Under the pieces are notes generated by a model. It had not been told where the DNA came from and searched no databases. It saw only the letters and a list, made by a program, of their open reading frames with translations. A program made the translations under genes and the position numbers. A DNA stretch of 42,347 nt from NCBI RefSeq assembly GCF_029256985.1, contig NZ_JARIDQ010000087.1, positions 1 through 42,347 of the forward strand. The letters are read 5' to 3'. The stretch comes from Otariodibacter sp. Lineage in GTDB: Bacteria > Pseudomonadota > Gammaproteobacteria > Enterobacterales > Pasteurellaceae. Numbering within the stretch: position 1 is the stretch's first letter; every line of letters begins with the position of its first letter. Shown in pieces: positions 1 through 7,866 of this stretch.

Positions 1-1250
1 CCTTTTGCATTACCTAATAATCCCACTGCTTTTTTACGCATAGCATAAATTTTTTCGATAGAGGTGAGATCGTTGCAAAGTTGATAGCCAATCAAACCGC
101 TTGTCCCTTCCACAATTTTTTGATCCAATATTTGGCAAAGATTGTTAATCAAATGCTCGTTTTGCTCTGCGTCGTTTGAGGCAAATTCAACAATATTGAT
201 GCCTAAAATTGGATTATTTTCATCTTCTGTCAAAAGGTCCGATACTGAATGCCAGATAATATCTTGCTTAGCTAAATTGAGTACTTTTGAGTCCACTGTT
301 TCAACCGACAAGGCTTTCGCTTCTAACATAAAAGGGGCGGAGCGTAGTGCTGCATCGAAGGAGTTATATTTCACATTAATTAATGTGCGATATTTTGGAA
401 TCGATAACAGATTCAATTTAGCTTCGCAAATAAAGGCTAGAGAACCTTCAGAACCCGTTAAAATTCGAGTGAGATTAAATTCCGTTTCATCATCATTAAA
501 GACATTTTTTAAATCGTAGCCCGTCAAAAAGCGATTTAATTGTGGTAATTCTTTTAAAACCGTTGGACGTAGTTGCTGACAACGTTCAAAAACCTTACGG
601 TGTAAATGTTTACCATTATTGGATAAATTAAGTGAATCAAGATTTGCAGAAAAGTTGTTGGATCTTACCGCTTCTGTTTTTAGTATTTCACCATTGATTA
701 GCACGGATTTTAATGCCAACACGTGATCAGAGGTTTTTCCATATTGTAGAGAACCTTGCCCAGAGGCATCTGTGTTGATCATTCCTCCTAGTGTTGCTCG
801 GTTACTGGTAGAGAGTTCTGGAGAGAAAAATAATCCGTGCGGTTTGAGGTATTGATTTAGCTGATCTTTAACCACTCCTGCCTGCACTCGTACCCAATGT
901 TCTTTTATGTTGAGTTCTAAAATTTGGTTCATATGACGGGATAAATCGACAATAATATTATTATTGAGTGATTGTCCATTTGTGCCTGTTCCACCACCTC
1001 TAGGTGTAAAGGTTAAAGATTGAAACACTGGTTTTTGCGCCAGTTTAGTCAAAATGACAACATCAGCTACTGATTTTGGAAATAAAATTGCTTGAGGTAA
1101 TTGTTGGTAAACACTGTTATCTGTTGCAAGTGATAAGCGATCTGCATAATTAGATGCAATATCACCAGAGAAGCGCTGTTGCGTTAAAGCTTCCAGAAAA
1201 TCTTTAACGGTTGAATTAAGTTTTGGTACATTGGCTAGGCGAGGGATCAT
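1..1250 (-). CDS. ydiJ: YdiJ-type FAD-linked D-2-hydroxyacid dehydrogenase (N-terminal part, cut by window edge)
   Basis: Reading leftward from ATG at 1250, an open frame of about 416 codons runs off the window with no stop. It begins MIPRLANVPKLNST and carries the FAD-binding (PCMH) signature: PRGGGTGTNGQS near residue 90 and the ASGQGSLQYGKTSDHV region near residue 165, followed by GSEGSLAF near 275. This is the N-terminal FAD domain of the large YdiJ/D-2-hydroxyglutarate dehydrogenase family, whose full members are about 1,000 residues with C-terminal Fe-S cluster motifs; those would lie outside. The family oxidises D-2-hydroxyacids in the cytoplasm or at the inner membrane face. The upstream gene is divergent (ompA). 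A USS lies inside at 96-104. Family assignment is firm; the exact substrate is inference. Confidence 0.85.
   Translation of the reverse strand, partial: MIPRLANVPKLNSTVKDFLEALTQQRFSGDIASNYADRLSLATDNSVYQQLPQAILFPKSVADVVILTKLAQKPVFQSLTFTPRGGGTGTNGQSLNNNIIVDLSRHMNQILELNIKEHWVRVQAGVVKDQLNQYLKPHGLFFSPELSTSNRATLGGMINTDASGQGSLQYGKTSDHVLALKSVLINGEILKTEAVRSNNFSANLDSLNLSNNGKHLHRKVFERCQQLRPTVLKELPQLNRFLTGYDLKNVFNDDETEFNLTRILTGSEGSLAFICEAKLNLLSIPKYRTLINVKYNSFDAALRSAPFMLEAKALSVETVDSKVLNLAKQDIIWHSVSDLLTEDENNPILGINIVEFASNDAEQNEHLINNLCQILDQKIVEGTSGLIGYQLCNDLTSIEKIYAMRKKAVGLLGNAK
96..104 (-). repeat. Uptake signal sequence (Apl-type) inside ydiJ
   Basis: ACCGCTTGT is the exact complement of the core ACAAGCGGT. 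A TTGCAAAG block lies about 20 bases to its left, matching the extended USS layout. Confidence 0.85.
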
Positions 1251-1691
1251 AGTTATTTTTATCATTAAAATAATTTGCTGAAATATTAGCAAGATTTCAG
1301 ATGAGATTTAAGCCTATAACAAAGATTTACTGTATAAATTGTGAAAAAATTAGTTTGTGCGTATAATTAGGTTTAGTTTTACAGAAATATTATATAATGT
1401 GTAAACTATAAACCTTTTCATATCAAAGATGGTTGTTTATTTTTTGCTAGTAAAACAATTTTATTTTTGGTAGATTATTGTAAATAAGTGGGAACATACT
1501 TGAAATTAGTGTTTTTACCCTTATATGTTGCTAGAAGCAATTGGATTATAATACAAATTTGATTATCTAGTATAATTAATAGTTGTTACTTATTTTCCAT
1601 GATATAAATCATTTATGAGGTTATGATTTATATTAATTGCTTAAAAAATAGTCTTTTAAGGAGTGTATTACACTTTTTTACAAAAGTTCCA

Positions 1692-1719
1692 TTTGCATTA
1701 GACTATTTTTTGGTAGAAT
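1692..1719 (+). promoter_or_regulatory. Candidate ompA promoter (upstream choice)
   Basis: TTTGCA (1692-1697), 16-base spacer, TAGAAT (1714-1719). It would start transcription near 1726, giving a leader of about 125 bases that begins with the hairpin at 1727-1784. A second candidate, TTGTTA (1783-1788), 18 bases, TATAAT (1807-1812), would give a leader of only about 30 bases. Sequence alone cannot decide; both may work. Confidence 0.45.
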
Positions 1720-1726
1720 AGGTTTG

Positions 1727-1784
1727 AAGTATTGACCTTCTTAGGTTTATTTTTTGTTTAGAAGGCTATTTAACCTCAATACTT
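1727..1784 (+). promoter_or_regulatory. Two-part hairpin upstream of ompA (possible 5'-stabiliser)
   Basis: Outer stem AAGTATTGA (1727-1735) pairs with TCAATACTT (1776-1784); stacked on it, CCTTCT (1736-1741) pairs with AGAAGG (1760-1765), leaving a 10-base bulge on the 3' side. If transcription starts near 1726 the hairpin is at the very 5' end of the ompA mRNA, as in E. coli, where such a structure protects the transcript from decay. Confidence 0.45.
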
Positions 1785-1850
1785 GTTAATTATTTATCAG
1801 GTGTTGTATAATTTTTATCTCGTAATGACGATAATATGAGGATTATTAAA

Positions 1851-2957
1851 ATGAAAAAATCTTTAATTGCATTAGCGGTTTCTAGTTTAGCTGTTGCTTC
1901 AGTACAAGCAGCTCCACAAGCAAATACATTCTATGTTGGTGCTAAAGCAGGTTGGGCATCTTTCCATGATGGTTTAAGTCAATTTGATTCAGCTAAAGAT
2001 TTCAGAAAAGACATGCAACCAGTAGGTGTTAACCGTAACTCTGTTACTTATGGTATTTTTGGTGGTTATCAAATTACTGATAACTTTGCGGCTGAAATCG
2101 GTTATGACTATTTTGGTCGTGCTCGTGGTAATAAGACTTTTGCAGGTGATAATAAAGATAAAATGGCTGCAAAACATTCTGCACATGGGACTCAAATTAG
2201 CTTAAAAGCAAGCTATCCAGTTCTTGATGGTTTAGATGTGTACGGCCGTGTTGGTGCTGCATTAGTTCGTTCTGATTATTATTATCAAGACAATATTGCT
2301 AAATCAAGCCGTAAAAAAGCACACAACTTTAAAACATCTTTAGTTTTAGGTGGTGGTGTTGAGTATGCAATTACTCCAGAATTAGCTGCTCGTGTTGAAT
2401 ATCAATGGTTAAGCCGTGTAGGTAACTTAGATAAAGCTACACGTAAAGAAGGTTATAACAATTTCCGTTCAGAATATAGCCCAGATATTCACTCTGTAAG
2501 TGCTGGTTTATCATATCGTTTTGCACAAGGTCCAGCACCAGTAGCTGAACCTGAAATCGTAACTAAAAACTTTGCATTCAGTTCAGATGTATTATTTGAT
2601 TTTGGTAAAGCAAGCTTAAGACCTGAATCAGCAGCAGCATTAGACCAAGCAAATAATGAAATCAATAACTTAGGATTAGCATCTCCTGCAATTCAAGTGA
2701 GTGGTTATACAGACCGTATTGGTTCAGATGCAGCTAACTTAAAACTTTCACAAAACCGTGCTGAATCAGTAGCTAACTACATGGTATCTAGAGGTGTGAA
2801 CCCTGCAAACGTAACTGCAGTTGGTTATGGTGAAGCAAACCCAGTGACTGGTAATACTTGTGATGCAGTTCAAGGTCGTAAAGCATTAATCGCTTGTTTA
2901 GCACCAGATCGCCGTGTTGAATTACAAGTTCAAGGTTCTAAAGAAGTTGTAATGTAA
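1851..2957 (+). CDS. ompA: Outer membrane protein A (OmpA / P5 family)
   Basis: Abundant outer-membrane protein that anchors the membrane to peptidoglycan. I start it at 1851 (MKKSLIALAVSSL), not at the in-frame ATG 15 bases upstream, because GAGGA at 1838-1842 is an ideal ribosome site for 1851 and overlaps the other ATG. This gives 368 residues. Signal peptide residues 1-21 ending VQA, then an eight-stranded barrel with alternating aromatic strands (about 22-235), a short Pro-rich hinge (QGPAPVAEPE), and the C-terminal OmpA peptidoglycan-binding domain (about 245-360) with SGYTDRIGSD and NRAESVANYM. Two cysteines in the last 40 residues fit the family disulphide. matP, lonH and fabA follow as in E. 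coli. Confidence 0.96.
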   Translation: MKKSLIALAVSSLAVASVQAAPQANTFYVGAKAGWASFHDGLSQFDSAKDFRKDMQPVGVNRNSVTYGIFGGYQITDNFAAEIGYDYFGRARGNKTFAGDNKDKMAAKHSAHGTQISLKASYPVLDGLDVYGRVGAALVRSDYYYQDNIAKSSRKKAHNFKTSLVLGGGVEYAITPELAARVEYQWLSRVGNLDKATRKEGYNNFRSEYSPDIHSVSAGLSYRFAQGPAPVAEPEIVTKNFAFSSDVLFDFGKASLRPESAAALDQANNEINNLGLASPAIQVSGYTDRIGSDAANLKLSQNRAESVANYMVSRGVNPANVTAVGYGEANPVTGNTCDAVQGRKALIACLAPDRRVELQVQGSKEVVM

Positions 2958-2983
2958 TAACTTTTTAAAGATTAACTTTTAGT

Positions 2984-3016
2984 AAAATGCCCACATTATG
3001 TGGGCATTTTTTTATT
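2984..3016 (+). terminator. Intrinsic terminator after ompA
   Basis: Twelve-base perfect stem AAAATGCCCACA (2984-2995) / TGTGGGCATTTT (2999-3010) with loop TTA and a following T-rich run. It sits between convergent ompA and matP; the A run on the left arm lets it act in both directions. Confidence 0.93.
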
Positions 3017-3027
3017 GTATAAGATAT

Positions 3028-3474
3028 TTATTTTAAAAGTGATTTCAGATTTTTTTTCATATTATCGATTTGTGATAAATAAATTTGTTTTTGTTCCAAT
3101 TCATCAATTAAGTAATGGATACTATCTGAAAGTGTAAGTCCCATTTTATTTGATATCTTTGAAAGGCGTTGCCAACTTGCATATTCTAAATCAATAGATT
3201 TTTTCTTCGTTGTCTGTACTTCAGCATTAAAAAAACGTTTTCGTTTAGCACGAATTGATTGTCTCATTCTCTTTCGTTGTTCAGCGGTCATTTCTTCTTT
3301 TACCCATTGTTCTATTTCTTCGGGCGAATTTTGTAACGTAATGAGAATTTGAACTTTTAATTCAATTAAGCTTGTTTCTGTATGTTTTGTGATATTTATG
3401 CCTTCTCTATATTTTTTCAACAAATATTGCCATTTCCAATTACCTTCTTGAACTTCTAATTTTTGATATCGCAT
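3028..3474 (-). CDS. matP: Macrodomain Ter protein MatP
   Basis: DNA-binding organiser of the replication-terminus macrodomain; binds matS sites and coordinates Ter segregation with division. 148 residues (E. coli 150). N-terminal WKWQYLLKKYREGINITK (13-30), a helical middle, a basic patch RKRMRQSIRAKRKRFFNAE (about 68-86), then KKKSIDLEYASWQRLS (about 90-105), the ribbon-helix-helix dimer/DNA domain, and a C-terminal coiled coil used for tetramerisation. Start ATG at 3474 behind GGGGGA. It converges on ompA and diverges from lonH. No matS site was searched for systematically in the window. Confidence 0.94.
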   Translation of the reverse strand: MRYQKLEVQEGNWKWQYLLKKYREGINITKHTETSLIELKVQILITLQNSPEEIEQWVKEEMTAEQRKRMRQSIRAKRKRFFNAEVQTTKKKSIDLEYASWQRLSKISNKMGLTLSDSIHYLIDELEQKQIYLSQIDNMKKNLKSLLK

Positions 3475-3635
3475 ATATCCCCCTATAGCTTAAGCAGTAT
3501 AGCGGAAGGAGCATCTTTATTAAAGGTATAGAACTTGATTATTATTGATGGAAATTTATGAGATTAATTGATCCATTAATGAATATTCGCAGTGAGATAG
3601 GTATAATGTGAAAAATTTTATTTTGAGGATTTTTT

Positions 3636-5279
3636 GTGCAGATATCTCCTTTAGCGTGGCAATCTTTAATTCTTGATTATCCTTTTTCTTTAACAGAGAA
3701 AGCGGTAACTTTCTTTGATTTTCAATCAAAAGCTCAACAGGCAATTGAGCAATTTATTTCGAATGATAATGGTTCTTTATTGGTACTAAAAACAGAAACA
3801 TTACCTGAGTTTTTATTAGAGATTCAAGCGAAACTATCGCAAACAACCAGTAAAACAATTTTAAAAACAGATTTTAATCGTAATAGTGTATTTGGGTATA
3901 GCGTTTTCTTGGAAAAAGATAATAAGATAGAAAACATTGAAGGAGCGCTACAACAAGCGAATGAAGGGGTTCTTATTCTTGATATTCATACATTATTATT
4001 AGATGTTGCTCAATGGGATAAATTAAAACAAGCGTTATTATTTGGCTTTTACGAACCTATTTCAGCCAATGCTTTGCCGATCTCTCAATCAATGATTCAA
4101 TCCCAGTTTAAATTGGTATTAGTCGGTAGTCGAGAAGATATTGCAACATTAGCAACTTATGATGAAACGCTTTATCAATTTGCTCAATATGCGGAAATAG
4201 ACACTTATCTTCGACTTAATCATGATAATACTCAACAGTGGGGTGATTATGTTCAATCTGTAACAAAATCTTTAATTGGCAAGTCCTTTTCATCAAAAGG
4301 GCTTAATCAACTTTTAAGCTATTATATGCGTGAAAGTGAAAGCCAAGAGCTTGTTTCGATTTCTCCCACATTACTGAATAAATATCTCGTTGGACTAGCT
4401 CAATTTTTTTATAATCAAACAGAGTTTGATGAAGTTACTCCTTATTTTGAGTATTTAGAAGAGCAGGCTGCTTCTTTTAATGAATTTACCACTCAAGATA
4501 TTTTGAATCATCAACTACGTATCGAAACAGAAGGCGAAGCTGTTGGACAAATCAATGGACTATCTGTAGTTGAGTTTGAAGGCGTGCCTTTTGCTTTTGG
4601 GGAACCATTAAGAATTAGCTGTAATGTGCAATATGGTGAAGGTGAAATTCACGATATTGAGCGAAAAGTAGAACTTGGTGGTAATATTCATTCAAAAGGG
4701 ATTTTACTTGCTCAATCCTGTTTAGCACACCTATTGGAATTACCCACTCAACTCCCTTTTTCGGCATCTTTGGCCTTTGAGCAGTCCTATGGAGAGATTG
4801 ATGGGGATAGCTCATCCTTAGCCATTTTCTGTGCGTTAATTAGTGCATTATCAGACTTGCCTTTACCTCAATCAATTGCAGTCACTGGTGCTATCGATCA
4901 GTTTGGTAATGTGTTAAGTGTTGGAGGAGTCAATCAAAAAATTGAAGGGTTTTTCAAGATTTGCCAAGTACGAGGTTTAACAGGAAAACAAGGGGTTGTT
5001 ATCCCAGATGTATGTATTAAACACTTGAGTTTAAAGTCTGAAGTATTAACTGCAATAAAAAGCCAGCAATTTTTTATTTGGGCTGTTTCAGATGTTTTTG
5101 AGGCTGTAGAGATTTTATTGCAACAGCATTTCTATGATAAAGATCTACCAGAAAACAGTAAGGAATCATCTATATTTAGCCTGATTCATGAAAAATTTGA
5201 TGAACATTCCAATACATCAGAAACAAGCGGTTCTTTTCTTACTAAGTTTTGCAAATTTTACAGTAAACTGATCCGATAA
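3636..5279 (+). CDS. lonH: Lon-like protease LonH (YcbZ family)
   Basis: Member of the YcbZ/LonH group of Lon-related proteins. Starts at GTG 3636 with GAGGA six bases upstream; 547 residues. The C-terminal Lon-type serine protease domain (about 325-500) has the Ser-Lys dyad: S392 in DGDSSS and K435 in VNQKIEG, 43 residues apart as in true Lon. The N-terminal half is a degenerate AAA-like region; I see no Walker A (GxxGxGKT) there, so ATP use is doubtful. It lies between matP and fabA exactly as ycbZ does in E. coli. A complete USS ends the coding region at 5223. Physiological substrate not known to me. Confidence 0.9.
   Translation: MQISPLAWQSLILDYPFSLTEKAVTFFDFQSKAQQAIEQFISNDNGSLLVLKTETLPEFLLEIQAKLSQTTSKTILKTDFNRNSVFGYSVFLEKDNKIENIEGALQQANEGVLILDIHTLLLDVAQWDKLKQALLFGFYEPISANALPISQSMIQSQFKLVLVGSREDIATLATYDETLYQFAQYAEIDTYLRLNHDNTQQWGDYVQSVTKSLIGKSFSSKGLNQLLSYYMRESESQELVSISPTLLNKYLVGLAQFFYNQTEFDEVTPYFEYLEEQAASFNEFTTQDILNHQLRIETEGEAVGQINGLSVVEFEGVPFAFGEPLRISCNVQYGEGEIHDIERKVELGGNIHSKGILLAQSCLAHLLELPTQLPFSASLAFEQSYGEIDGDSSSLAIFCALISALSDLPLPQSIAVTGAIDQFGNVLSVGGVNQKIEGFFKICQVRGLTGKQGVVIPDVCIKHLSLKSEVLTAIKSQQFFIWAVSDVFEAVEILLQQHFYDKDLPENSKESSIFSLIHEKFDEHSNTSETSGSFLTKFCKFYSKLIR
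5223..5231 (+). repeat. Uptake signal sequence in the 3' end of lonH
   Basis: Exact core ACAAGCGGT followed by TCTTTTC and, 20 bases on, TTTTGCAAA: one of the best full-length copies in the window. Confidence 0.9.
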
Positions 5280-5379
5280 GTCAGCTTACAACTGTTCGCT
5301 TTTTAAAAAATCTGTTATTATATGTACTAAACAAATTGCTAGATACAGCATATTTCAGCTATTTTTATAGGAAAAAAAC

Positions 5380-5910
5380 ATGAACAGTTGTAAACCAAAT
5401 ATTAAATCAAGTTATGATTATCAAGATCTTCTAGCCTCTGGCCGAGGAGAACTTTTTGGCGCTGAAGGACCTCAATTACCAGCACCATCAATGTTAATGA
5501 TAGATAGAATTACCAAAATTAATGATACAGAAGGATTATTTAAAAAAGGCTATATTGAAGCAGAATTAGATGTTCATGCTGATTTACCGTTCTTTGGTTG
5601 TCATTTTATTGGTGATCCAGTAATGCCGGGATGTTTAGGATTAGATGCTATGTGGCAGCTTGTTGGCTTTTTCCTTGGCTGGATTGGTGGCAAAGGTAAA
5701 GGACGTGCATTAGGTGTAGGTGAAGTTAAATTTACGGGTCAGATTCTACCTACTTCTAAAAAAGTAATTTATCGTATTAATATGAAGCGAGTTATTAATC
5801 GCAAGCTTGTAATGGGTGTTGCAGATGGCGAAGTTGAAGTAGATGGTCGTATTATTTATACCGCTACGGATCTGAAAGTTGGATTATTTCAAGATACGAC
5901 TGCATTCTAA
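5380..5910 (+). CDS. fabA: 3-hydroxydecanoyl-ACP dehydratase/isomerase
   Basis: Cytoplasmic homodimer of type II fatty acid synthesis; dehydrates 3-hydroxyacyl-ACP and isomerises trans-2- to cis-3-decenoyl-ACP, the branch point to unsaturated fatty acids. 176 residues (E. coli 172) with near-complete family conservation: [12 protein letters not shown] (17-28), catalytic H75 in [10 protein letters not shown] and D89 in [10 protein letters not shown], and C-terminal [10 protein letters not shown]. Start ATG 5380 with AGGAA at 5369. Follows lonH by 100 bases; own promoter likely but I cannot place it confidently. Next downstream is the competence operon, with no clear terminator between. Confidence 0.97.
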   Translation: MNSCKPNIKSSYDYQDLLASGRGELFGAEGPQLPAPSMLMIDRITKINDTEGLFKKGYIEAELDVHADLPFFGCHFIGDPVMPGCLGLDAMWQLVGFFLGWIGGKGKGRALGVGEVKFTGQILPTSKKVIYRINMKRVINRKLVMGVADGEVEVDGRIIYTATDLKVGLFQDTTAF

Positions 5911-5936
5911 GTACAGTTTTCTAAAAGTGTATTTTA

Positions 5937-5958
5937 TTTTGCGATACGTATCGTAGAA
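5937..5958 (+). promoter_or_regulatory. CRP-S (Sxy-dependent competence) site
   Basis: TTTTGCGAT (5937-5945), ACGT, then ATCGTAGAA (5950-5958). The Pasteurellaceae CRP-S consensus is TTTTGCGAT-N4-ATCGCAAAA; the left half is a full match and the right half differs at two positions. The GCGA core (rather than GTGA) marks sites that need Sxy/TfoX besides CRP. Its centre is about 60 bases upstream of the start expected from the -10 at 5995, the class I spacing seen in competence promoters. Confidence 0.88.
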
Positions 5959-5994
5959 TTGTTTGTTTTATATTTACAAAAATACTGTTCAGTT

Positions 5995-6000
5995 TAATAT
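5995..6000 (+). promoter_or_regulatory. Candidate -10 of the comNOPQ promoter
   Basis: TAATAT within TTTAATAT just upstream of comN; no good -35, as expected for an activator-dependent promoter. Predicted start near 6007, leaving a leader of about 22 bases with the SD GGGGAAG (6018-6024). Confidence 0.5.
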
Positions 6001-6028
6001 TTTCCCCAATAAATAACGGGGAAGATAT

Positions 6029-6541
6029 ATGTATCGTGCTTTTACGCTGATTGAGCTATTGACAGTACTCTCGATCACTTTTATCTCTATTTATTTCCTT
6101 TCCCCCATTATTTATCGTTTACAAGATCAGATTATTTTATCTAGTGAGATAGAAAATATAAGATCTTTCTTTTATCAGATTCAATCTAAAGCAAGATATA
6201 CCAAACAAAATTACTCAGTGAGTATTAAACAAAATCAACATGATTTTTGTATTATTGCTATTCAGAAAACAGATAGAAAGTTTAATAAATGTAACTGTTT
6301 TTCAATTAACTCTTGTAATATTCAATCTGAATATTTTATTTATCATAATATATCGGATAATATCGCACTAAAAAGTAATGGAATATATCCAAAACCATTT
6401 CTTAGCATTGATGGAAAATCAGGTAAATTAGAATCTAAATGTTTAGGAATACAAAAAAATAATAATGATAAAATTTTGCAATTTGATCAGAATGGGTTAA
6501 TTAATGTTATTCAAAAAAAGAAGCGTAGTCAATGTAGTTAA
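6029..6541 (+). CDS. comN: Competence minor pseudopilin ComN (PpdA-like)
   Basis: First of four genes matching the comNOPQ-recC arrangement of H. influenzae (ppdA-ppdB-ygdB-ppdC-recC in E. coli). 170 residues. Type IV prepilin N-terminus: four-residue leader MYRA, then FTLIELLTVLSITFISIYFLSP, with Glu at +5 and a hydrophobic helix over about 5-26. The -1 residue is Ala, not the usual Gly. The C-terminal half has several cysteines (CNC, SCNIQ, CLG) that may form disulphides in the periplasm. Expected role: minor pseudopilin priming the type IV-like pilus for DNA uptake at the inner membrane. Strong GGGGAAG ribosome site. Family by motif and context, not by strong sequence identity. Confidence 0.85.
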   Translation: MYRAFTLIELLTVLSITFISIYFLSPIIYRLQDQIILSSEIENIRSFFYQIQSKARYTKQNYSVSIKQNQHDFCIIAIQKTDRKFNKCNCFSINSCNIQSEYFIYHNISDNIALKSNGIYPKPFLSIDGKSGKLESKCLGIQKNNNDKILQFDQNGLINVIQKKKRSQCS

Positions 6542-7211
6542 TATAGATAAACCTGCTTTTAGTATGGTGGAAATACTTATTTCTTTGGCTATTGGTACAT
6601 TATTAATTTTTTCTTTATCAAAATTTTATAGTAATATTTATATTCAATATTTAAAAAAGAATGAGTTATTAAATATTCAAAAGCAAACTCATCAATTACT
6701 TGATTATTTTCAACAACACTTACAACATATTGGCTATCAAGGGCTATTTAGAGAGAAGAGTAATTATTCTCTATTTACAGACAATGGTAAGCCTTACTCC
6801 TTAAATTCACCAGATTGTCTAATATTTTTATATGATTTAGATGGTGATGGTTGTATTGGGCATAGATATAAGAAGAGGAGTTGTACAACAAAAGTAAAGA
6901 ATAAAACTAAGGATATCAGCAAAGAGATCTTTGGTTTCAAATTAAAGGCAAAATCAATCTACATTTTTGAAGACGATTCTATGAAAAATTGTAGAAAAGA
7001 TAAATGTAAGCAATTACTTGCTAACTGTCATAAAGGAAAATGGCGTAAATTGACTGCTTTATCTGATTATGCTGTAGAAAAATTAGCTTTTAATTGGGTA
7101 GATGAAGGAAAATTAATGAAAACAGAACTTGCAATACAGTCTAAAAAATATAAAAACATTAGATATAGTGCGGTAATATATAGCTATATTTTTAATCATA
7201 TCAATCCATAA
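6504..7211 (+). CDS. comO: Competence minor pseudopilin ComO (PpdB-like)
   Basis: 235 residues, overlapping the end of comN by 38 bases, so translation is probably coupled. Prepilin signature at residues 19-40: PA then FSMVEILISLAIGTLLIF, with Glu at +5, preceded by an 18-residue basic leader. Again Ala at -1. The soluble domain has Cys pairs (LNSPDCLIF, GDGCIGH, RSCTT, NCRKDKCKQ). PpdB-type proteins are minor pseudopilins (PilW-like) at the tip of the pilus machinery. Upstream in-frame starts are absent after the comN frame; no strong SD is visible for this ATG, which favours coupling. Confidence 0.82.
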   Translation: MLFKKRSVVNVVNIDKPAFSMVEILISLAIGTLLIFSLSKFYSNIYIQYLKKNELLNIQKQTHQLLDYFQQHLQHIGYQGLFREKSNYSLFTDNGKPYSLNSPDCLIFLYDLDGDGCIGHRYKKRSCTTKVKNKTKDISKEIFGFKLKAKSIYIFEDDSMKNCRKDKCKQLLANCHKGKWRKLTALSDYAVEKLAFNWVDEGKLMKTELAIQSKKYKNIRYSAVIYSYIFNHINP

Positions 7212-7212
7212 T

Positions 7213-7866
7213 ATGCAATACAGAGCAAATGTGCTGTTTATTTCATTGTTTATGATAATGGGAATTATGCTATTTATATTTTTATCCTATGATTCATTCT
7301 TAATCAAAGATAGAAAAAGATTAGCCGATTATCATCATTATCTAAATGATAAGATTAATTTATTAATGATAATAGCAGATGATTATGATGTGATGTGTCG
7401 CTCATCTAAACAACCTAAAAATCATATTGAATTTGATTATATTAAATATGAATTTAACTGTACTTTTAAAAGTATATTTATTAAACCTAAACCCACAAAA
7501 AGTAAATATATTCAGACAAATAATATCAACGAGTGGTTAGATCTAACAACCTATCAAGAGCATATATATTATTTTTCTTCATTATCGGAACTACCTAATA
7601 GCTCAATAACCAATCCACAAATAGCTATTGCAACAAATGAAATAGATGAAAAACTTACAAAGAATTTTTATGGCATCATTATTACAGAGTACTTTTTTGA
7701 TATTACAGGCAAGAAAATATATGGAGTAATTTATTCTTCTTATGATAATGCAAGAAAAGAGCGTAACTTAAGTTATAAAAGGAAAGTTGTCGATAATATC
7801 GAACAAAAATTATCTACTTGGTATTATTTATCTCAATCCAAAAATATTTTATCCAATGAAGAGTAA
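7213..7866 (+). CDS. comP: Competence protein ComP (YgdB-like)
   Basis: 217 residues beginning one base after the comO stop. N-terminus MQYRA-NVLFISLFMIMGIMLFIFLSYDS-like: short basic leader then one hydrophobic helix (about 6-25), without the Glu+5 of ordinary pilins, as in YgdB of E. coli. The remainder is a periplasmic-looking domain rich in Lys/Asn/Tyr with C56 and C72-region cysteines. Position three in comNOPQ identifies it. Probably works with ComN, ComO and ComQ as a minor pseudopilin complex. AT content is even higher than in neighbouring genes. Confidence 0.78.
   Translation: MQYRANVLFISLFMIMGIMLFIFLSYDSFLIKDRKRLADYHHYLNDKINLLMIIADDYDVMCRSSKQPKNHIEFDYIKYEFNCTFKSIFIKPKPTKSKYIQTNNINEWLDLTTYQEHIYYFSSLSELPNSSITNPQIAIATNEIDEKLTKNFYGIIITEYFFDITGKKIYGVIYSSYDNARKERNLSYKRKVVDNIEQKLSTWYYLSQSKNILSNEE

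Larger units (their letters stand above)
1251..1850. other. Divergent ydiJ-ompA intergenic region
   Basis: About 600 bases of very AT-rich DNA with no convincing gene. It holds the presumed promoter and leader of ompA on its right side. An 11-base perfect inverted repeat (ATATAAATCAT at 1602-1612, complement at 1623-1633, 10-base loop) and a short palindrome GTGTATTACAC at 1663-1673 are the only other structures I see. Neither is followed by a T tract, so neither looks like a terminator; they could be operator sites. Confidence 0.6.

Noticed and set aside
142..519. Plus-strand frame of 125 codons near the left edge.
   Set aside because: The minus strand there encodes the FAD domain of YdiJ with clear motifs; the plus frame is its shadow.
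6002..6023. Hairpin TTCCCC / GGGGAA that would hide the comN ribosome site.
   Set aside because: With the predicted start near 6007 the 5' arm is mostly outside the transcript, so it could not fold in the mRNA. It would regain interest if the start maps upstream of 6002.
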